NCBI GenBank assembly: GCA_028693165.1
Contig: JAQUVX010000008.1
Span: forward strand, 1-64,000
Direction of reading: 5' to 3'
Length of the DNA stretch: 64,000 nt
Origin: Lachnospiraceae bacterium
GTDB lineage: Bacteria; Bacillota; Clostridia; Lachnospirales; Lachnospiraceae
Shown: in pieces, positions 59,358-64,000 of the stretch
Position numbering within the stretch: the first letter of the stretch is position 1
Layout of the letters: each line of letters opens with the position of its first letter
Position numbers and translations under genes: made by a program
Notes under the pieces: model-generated
Told to the model about the DNA's origin: nothing
Seen by the model: the letters and a program-made list of their open reading frames with translations, nothing else
Databases searched by the model: none

Positions 59358-61997
59358 TTAGTGAATCTGTTCCGCTGCAACTTCGTATGCTTTTTCCAGT
59401 GCTGTGTCAACACCCGCCGGGTTCTTGCCGCCGGCCTGGGCCATATTCGGACGGCCACCGCCGCCGCCGCCCACCAGGGCTGCAATTCCCTTGATCAGGT
59501 TTCCTGCGTGAGCACCCTTTGCCTGTGCAGCATCTGTCGCCGTTGCCATCAGATTGACTTTATCGCCCTGAACCGACGCCAGTACGATCACGCCCTCACC
59601 TAATTTTTCTTTCAGCTGATCTCCAAGGTTGCGCAGACCGTTCATGTCGACATCTGCCACCCTGGTTGCCAGTACCTTCACACCGTTCACTTCTTTGACC
59701 TGATCCATGACATCACCGAGAGACTCATTGGCCAGTTTGCTCTTCAGCTTTTCGTTCTCCGCGTGCAGCGCCTTGATCTCCTCCAGCATTGCCTCAATCT
59801 TCGCCGTCAGCTCGGCCGGGCTTGTTTTGGCTGTTTTTGCAGCCTCGTGAAGATCTGACTCTGCCTTGTGATAATAGGACATCAGCGCATCACCGGTCAG
59901 TGCTTCGATTCTGCGGACTCCTGCTGCAATGCCTGCCTCAGAAACCACTTTGAATGCGTGAATAACACCAGTATGATCGACGTGAGTACCACCACAAAGT
60001 TCCGTAGAGAAGCCGCCCATCTTAACGACACGTACCTTCTCGCCATATTTTTCGCCAAACAGTGCCATAGCACCGGTCTTTTTCGCTTCATCCAGGCTCA
60101 TCTCCTGTGTGCTGACTGCCAGATTCTTCTGAATCTCTTCGTTGACCAGTTCTTCTACCTTCTTGATCTCCTCCGCTGTCATCGCTGAGAAATGCGTAAA
60201 GTCGAAACGCAGACGATCCGGAGTCACCAGAGAACCTGCCTGCTCTACATGCTCGCCCAGGACGGTACGAAGTGCCTTCTGAAGCAGATGAGTCGCACTG
60301 TGGTTCTTCTCAGTCGCACAGCGGCTCGTCTCACTTACCTGCAGGCTGACGGTCTCACCGGCGGTAAACATACCGCTTGTCATATGTCCCACATGTCCGA
60401 TCTTTCCGCCCTGCAGATGAATGGTATCCTCCACGGCGAAGGTTCCGTTTGCGCCGACGATCACACCGGTATCTCCGGCCTGGCCGCCCATAGTGCCGTA
60501 AAACGGAGTCTCCTCCACGATGACGGTTCCGCGCTCTCCATCGGTCAAAGCCTCTACCAATTCAGTATCGGTGGTCAGAACCGTGATTTTGGAATCGTGG
60601 GTCAGACGGTCATAGCCGACAAACTTTGAGGTAACAGCAGCCGGAATGGACTGATACACAGTCACATCCGCGCCCATGTAGTTGGTCGTCTTTCTGGCTC
60701 CGCGTGCCTTCTCGCGCTGCTCCTTCATGGCAGCCTGAAAGCCGTCCTCATCTACGGTCAGATTCTTTTCCTCCAGAATCTCGATGGTCAAATCCACCGG
60801 GAATCCATAGGTATCATACAGCTTGAATGCATTGGCGCCGGACAACGTCTTTTCGCCCTTCGCTGCCATATCTGCTTCCATGTCCGAAAGGATCGACAGT
60901 CCCTGATCGATGGTCTTGTTGAACTTTTCTTCTTCTTCTGTCAGAACCTTCAGGATCATCGCCTTCTTCTCTTCCAGCTCCGGATAACCGTCTTTGGAAA
61001 GTCCGATCACCGTCTTGGAAAGCTCCGGCATAAATCTTCCCTCGATGCCCAAAAGCCTTCCATGACGTGCCGCACGGCGGATCAGACGGCGAAGTACATA
61101 GCCGCGTCCCTCGTTGGACGGCATGATGCCATCGGAGATCATGAAGGTACAGGACTTTACATGATCTGCGATGATACGCAGAGACACGTCCTTGCCTGCA
61201 TCCGACCTATACTCGGTATGCGCCAGTGCACACACTTCATCCAGAAGTGCCTTGTTGGTATCTACGGTAAACAGGGAATCCACGTCCTGAACCACTACAG
61301 CCAGACGCTCCAGTCCCATACCGGTATCGATATTCTTCTGCTTCAGCTCGGTGTAGTTGCCATGTCCGTCATTCTCAAACTGGGTGAATACGTTGTTCCA
61401 GACCTCAATGTAGCGGTCGCACTCGCAGCCAACCGTACAGTCCGGCTTGCCGCAGCCATACTTCTCACCGCGGTCATAATAGATCTCGGAACAGGGACCG
61501 CAGGGACCTGCGCCATGCTCCCAGAAGTTGTCCTCTTTGCCAAAGCGGAAAATATTCTCCTCCGGAATCCCGATCTGCTTGTTCCAGATCTCAAATGCCT
61601 CATCATCGTCCAAATAAACAGACGGATACAGGCGATTCGGGTCAAGTCCAACGACCTCGGTCAAAAATTCCCACGACCAGTGAATGGCCTCTGTCTTAAA
61701 ATAATCTCCAAATGAGAAGTTGCCCAGCATCTCAAAAAAGGTGCCGTGGCGGGCCGTCTTTCCGATGTTCTCGATATCGCCGGTACGAATACACTTCTGA
61801 CAGGTCGTCACGCGGGTGCGCGGCGGAATCTCCTGACCTGTAAAATAAGGTTTGAGCGGTGCCATACCTGAGTTGATCAGGAGCAGGCTGTTGTCATTAT
61901 GTGGTACCAGGGAAAAACTCTTCATCGCCAGATGTCCCTTGCTCTCAAAAAACTCCAGGAACATTCTTCTCAATTCGTTTACACCATACTTCTTCAC
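59358..61997 (-). CDS. alaS: Alanyl-tRNA synthetase
   Basis: An 879-residue class II synthetase. Catalytic domain (motifs around TRVTTCQKCIRTGDIENIGKTARHGTFFEMLGNFSFGDY), tRNA-binding region, editing domain with zinc ligands HSATHLL and CGGTHVDHTG, and a C-Ala domain ending in a GGGGGGRP loop. GTG start after GGAGG. No T-box is visible upstream. Confidence 0.97.
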   Translation of the reverse strand: MKKYGVNELRRMFLEFFESKGHLAMKSFSLVPHNDNSLLLINSGMAPLKPYFTGQEIPPRTRVTTCQKCIRTGDIENIGKTARHGTFFEMLGNFSFGDYFKTEAIHWSWEFLTEVVGLDPNRLYPSVYLDDDEAFEIWNKQIGIPEENIFRFGKEDNFWEHGAGPCGPCSEIYYDRGEKYGCGKPDCTVGCECDRYIEVWNNVFTQFENDGHGNYTELKQKNIDTGMGLERLAVVVQDVDSLFTVDTNKALLDEVCALAHTEYRSDAGKDVSLRIIADHVKSCTFMISDGIMPSNEGRGYVLRRLIRRAARHGRLLGIEGRFMPELSKTVIGLSKDGYPELEEKKAMILKVLTEEEEKFNKTIDQGLSILSDMEADMAAKGEKTLSGANAFKLYDTYGFPVDLTIEILEEKNLTVDEDGFQAAMKEQREKARGARKTTNYMGADVTVYQSIPAAVTSKFVGYDRLTHDSKITVLTTDTELVEALTDGERGTVIVEETPFYGTMGGQAGDTGVIVGANGTFAVEDTIHLQGGKIGHVGHMTSGMFTAGETVSLQVSETSRCATEKNHSATHLLQKALRTVLGEHVEQAGSLVTPDRLRFDFTHFSAMTAEEIKKVEELVNEEIQKNLAVSTQEMSLDEAKKTGAMALFGEKYGEKVRVVKMGGFSTELCGGTHVDHTGVIHAFKVVSEAGIAAGVRRIEALTGDALMSYYHKAESDLHEAAKTAKTSPAELTAKIEAMLEEIKALHAENEKLKSKLANESLGDVMDQVKEVNGVKVLATRVADVDMNGLRNLGDQLKEKLGEGVIVLASVQGDKVNLMATATDAAQAKGAHAGNLIKGIAALVGGGGGGRPNMAQAGGKNPAGVDTALEKAYEVAAEQIH

Positions 61998-62024
61998 TTT
62001 ACTGCGTCCTCCGTATTATCTGCC

Positions 62025-62162
62025 TTACTTGCTCTCCAGAGCTTTCGCGGCATCTTTTTTATCTCTGAACTTTTTCCCGCAAATAATTCCTGCATACGCT
62101 ACGGCGGCAAAAATAACTGCCTTAACACTATATCCTAAAATACTTCCTGCAATAGCTGACAT
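62025..62162 (-). CDS. 45-residue single-helix membrane protein
   Basis: Translated by hand: MSAIAGSILGYSVKAV..., then an Ala-rich hydrophobic helix (about 14-28) with a charged tail KKFRDKKDAAKALESK. AAGGAGG precedes ATG and a clean promoter lies upstream, so it is a real gene despite its size. It is 27 bases in front of alaS and probably co-transcribed. Function unknown. Confidence 0.8.
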   Translation of the reverse strand: MSAIAGSILGYSVKAVIFAAVAYAGIICGKKFRDKKDAAKALESK

Positions 62163-62206
62163 AAAATTTCCTCCTTGCGTTCAGATAAACATACTTTCAT
62201 CCTTGT

Positions 62207-62235
62207 ATATTATCATAGGAACCTGCAATTATCAA
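62207..62235 (-). promoter_or_regulatory. Promoter of the small protein and alaS
   Basis: Minus-strand TTGATA, 17 bases, TAATAT. Confidence 0.7.
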
Positions 62236-62244
62236 GTCGGAAAG

Positions 62245-62270
62245 AAAAAAAGAAGCGGAAATCATTCCGC
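62245..62270 (-). terminator. Terminator overlapping the LprI-like gene stop
   Basis: Minus strand GCGGAA-TGAT-TTCCGC followed by TTCTTTTTTT. The stop codon of the upstream gene lies in the loop side of the hairpin. Confidence 0.75.
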
Positions 62271-62936
62271 CTCCATAAGAATATCATGGTACTGTGTTTC
62301 CAGCTCGTAGGCCCGCTCTCTGGTCATATCCTTCAAAGAAAGATTGTATTCCAGCTCTTCCAGGGCGCTGCCGCTCTGCTTCTGGGATGCCGTCACGGCT
62401 ATACTCTCCCGCTCCCGGATCCACTCCTTCTGCTGCTGAAACAAGCTGTCCCGCTCCTCCGCGCCAAGCTGCTCACTCAGAAGCTTTAAGATCCGTTCGA
62501 CTTCGCTCTCCCAGAGCTTTCGCTCGCTCTGTGCCGTGGCCTTCATTGAGTTCGTCGTGGTGTCCTGTTCGCTGGCGTGGTTGCGTGCAATCTGGTCATC
62601 CAGCTCCTGTAGACGCAGTCTGGTTCCCGTCGCGATCGTCTGTGCCTCTGTCTCCGCCGCTGCTGCCGCTTCCGGCATGGCCCGCGCCTTTGCCGCGCCT
62701 AAGACACCTGCCGTGCCCGCCGCCGCTTCTTCTGATTGCGGCGCTTCGGGGAGCTTCGCCGCCTCCGCCTGCATCCCGCCTGCGGCTTCCACCTGCGGCG
62801 CATTGACCATATCCGGTTTCCGCGTTTCCACCGGAACCGATATATACTCTTTTGTATAGCTGGTTGTCAGAATCCCGACGCCCAGTATTAAAATAATCGC
62901 AATCCAGATGCCCTTCATTTTCATAAGCTGTTCCAT
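62262..62936 (-). CDS. Membrane-anchored LprI-like domain protein
   Basis: About 224 residues. An N-terminal membrane helix (about 8-25) is followed by an Ala/Glu/Pro-rich linker (about 40-105). The C-terminal domain (about 115-215) has the LprI/DUF1311 pattern (spaced helices, LFQQQKEWIRERES, then a GSALEELEY segment and MTRERAYELE), but without the usual cysteines. LprI-type domains inhibit lysozyme in some bacteria; whether this one does is unknown. Start choice is uncertain (ATG at 62936 or 62924; the frame runs to 62978). Confidence 0.7.
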   Translation of the reverse strand: MEQLMKMKGIWIAIILILGVGILTTSYTKEYISVPVETRKPDMVNAPQVEAAGGMQAEAAKLPEAPQSEEAAAGTAGVLGAAKARAMPEAAAAAETEAQTIATGTRLRLQELDDQIARNHASEQDTTTNSMKATAQSERKLWESEVERILKLLSEQLGAEERDSLFQQQKEWIRERESIAVTASQKQSGSALEELEYNLSLKDMTRERAYELETQYHDILMEAE

Positions 62937-63034
62937 TCTGTGCCTTGTGTTTTTTCTGTCGCGTATATAACATATCACAAACCATTCAGAATGGAAATAC
63001 GAAACGGAAAGAAGTAAGCATTCGTAAGATTTAC

Positions 63035-63517
63035 TTAATTTTCCAGCCCTTCATCAACCAGAAGTCCGGTTCCGTCCGCCGCACTCGTGGCAAGTGTATC
63101 GCAGCGCTCGTTCTGAGGATGTCCGGCGTGTCCCTTGACCCAGAGGAAGGCGACCCGGTGCGGTGCCTTGGCCTTTAACAGGCGCTCCCACAAATCGATG
63201 TTCTTGACCGGTCCGCTCTTGCCCCGTTTCCAGTTGTTCGCCACCCAGTTGTCGATCCAGTGCTGGTTAAATGCATCCGTCAGATATTTGGAGTCCGAAT
63301 AGACCTCCACGTCGCAGGGGCGGTTGAGCGCCTCCAGGGCAACAATCGCGGCCAGAAGCTCCATGCGGTTGTTGGTGGTCTTCTGATAGCCTGCGGACAA
63401 TACCTTCTCGTGCAGTTCTCCTTTGCTGTCGGTAAACTGGATGACTGCTCCGTAGCCGCCCGGCCCATCCGGGTTGCCGCGGGCAGAACCATCTGTGTAA
63501 ATCTGTACTTTTGACAT
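63035..63517 (-). CDS. rnhA: Ribonuclease HI
   Basis: A 160-residue endonuclease degrading RNA in RNA-DNA hybrids. The four carboxylates are present: YTDGSARGNP, NNRMELLAA, YSDSKYLTDA and NERCDTLA, with the basic handle WVANNWKRGKSG. It follows the beta-CASP gene by 14 bases. Confidence 0.95.
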   Translation of the reverse strand: MSKVQIYTDGSARGNPDGPGGYGAVIQFTDSKGELHEKVLSAGYQKTTNNRMELLAAIVALEALNRPCDVEVYSDSKYLTDAFNQHWIDNWVANNWKRGKSGPVKNIDLWERLLKAKAPHRVAFLWVKGHAGHPQNERCDTLATSAADGTGLLVDEGLEN

Positions 63518-63531
63518 GAATCCTGATCTCC

Positions 63532-64000
63532 TTATCTATCCCATTTGTCACATAATGCCTGGATCTGATCTGCAAATTTTGCCAGATCCTTATTTGTTCC
63601 GCCTTCATTGCGCCGGATCACGCTCATCAGGCGCTCTCCCGCAGCCAGAAGACGTGCATAGATGCCATTCGCCTTTTTCGCAGCCTCGGTCTTGGAGACA
63701 ATCGGAATGCCAACCGTCTCTTTGATCCATACACCCTTTGCAAGGTCATATTCTGCTCCGCTGAACGGTGCCGCCGCCGGAACCTTCGTCCGCTGCGTCA
63801 CAAGCTCCGCAAAACGGTCGCAGACACTGTCGTCGCCGTGGACGATGAAATACTGCTGCGGCTTCTTTTCAAAGGCTTCCGCCCATTCCAGCAGACCGCT
63901 CTGATCCGCATGGCCGCTGATATCGTGAAGTGTTTCAATGTGAGCCTCCACATCGATCGTTTCTCCAAAAAGCCGGACCAGCTTGTTTCCGTCGATCAGA
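63532..64000 (-). CDS. Beta-CASP metallo-beta-lactamase-fold RNase (C-terminal part)
   Basis: The frame is open to the right edge, so only the last 155 residues are seen. They contain the beta-CASP motifs: SGHADQSGLLEW (motif B) and VHGDDSVCDRF (motif C), followed by a helical tail with KANGIYARLLAAGERL. This matches RNA-metabolising MBL hydrolases of the Ysh1/CPSF-like group, distinct from RNase J in its ending. The GTG at 63951 is an internal codon. Confidence 0.85.
   Translation of the reverse strand, partial: LIDGNKLVRLFGETIDVEAHIETLHDISGHADQSGLLEWAEAFEKKPQQYFIVHGDDSVCDRFAELVTQRTKVPAAAPFSGAEYDLAKGVWIKETVGIPIVSKTEAAKKANGIYARLLAAGERLMSVIRRNEGGTNKDLAKFADQIQALCDKWDR

Noticed and set aside
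1-64000. CRISPR arrays, tRNA or rRNA genes, toxin-antitoxin or defence systems
   Set aside because: Intergenic spaces are short and were read on both strands; none shows regular spacer repeats, cloverleaf sequence, rRNA blocks or typical defence gene pairs.

Overview
The window comes from a chromosome of roughly half G+C, most likely a spore-forming member of the Clostridia close to the Lachnospiraceae. The evidence is the gene content and order: YqfC/YqfD and a BofC-like protein, a glmS ribozyme, Bacillus-type LexA boxes (CGAAC-N4-GTTYG), a Prp-cleaved L27, a short S21, SepF, and Shine-Dalgarno-led overlapping genes. I see no phage, CRISPR array, tRNA, rRNA or recognisable defence island. 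Nearly everything is housekeeping, with one accessory stretch at the left end.

Layout. (1) 1-4.6 kb: the 3' part of a group II intron (reverse transcriptase plus domains V and VI, ending near 1384), a palindromic intergenic element, then a small catabolic unit: a GntR/FCD regulator, an isocitrate lyase/PEP-mutase-family enzyme and a CitMHS-type carboxylate transporter. Three copies of one palindromic operator lie in front of the regulator and of the enzyme. (2) 4.7-14.2 kb, + strand: radical SAM pair, RNase G, L21-Prp-L27, ObgE, YhbY, NadD, YqeK, RsfS. This is a ribosome-assembly and NAD cluster, interrupted by an opposite-strand MFS transporter. (3) 14.2-20.3 kb: glmS (minus) with its ribozyme, then two envelope proteins (NlpC/P60 and LCP) with long low-complexity linkers. 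(4) 20.3-23.9 kb: an inverted-repeat segment carrying a consensus promoter, a TtcA-like PP-loop protein, a Xer-like tyrosine recombinase, and the divergent SOS pair yneA-like/lexA.

(5) 23.9-64 kb is all on the minus strand. Read in the direction of transcription it holds: a beta-CASP nuclease, rnhA, an LprI-like protein, a 45-residue membrane protein, alaS, rpsU, yqfC-yqfD-phoH-ybeY-DUF3048, a BofC-like protein, two FAD proteins leading into proB-DUF896-fthC-proA, miaB-mutS-mutL-miaA-ynbB, radC-mreC-mreD-mrdA-minC-minD-minE-rodA-mgsA-dac, a P-loop orphan, an HlyD-like/yggS/sepF unit, aroB-lspA-rluD and a cytidylate-kinase-like protein. Cell elongation (mre/mrdA/rodA), septum placement (minCDE) and septation (sepF) are thus close together.

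The most interesting non-gene signal is 20435-20694. Imperfect inverted repeats enclose a perfect TTGACA-17-TATAAT promoter, and the left repeat is itself a dyad of two 13-base arms around 6 bases, the shape of a tyrosine-recombinase core site. It lies about 1 kb upstream of a complete tyrosine recombinase gene and near the point where gene orientation switches. A Xer/dif-like site, an invertible promoter and a decayed miniature element are all possible; the sequence alone does not decide. All assignments come from reading motifs, spacing and gene order; no database search was run.
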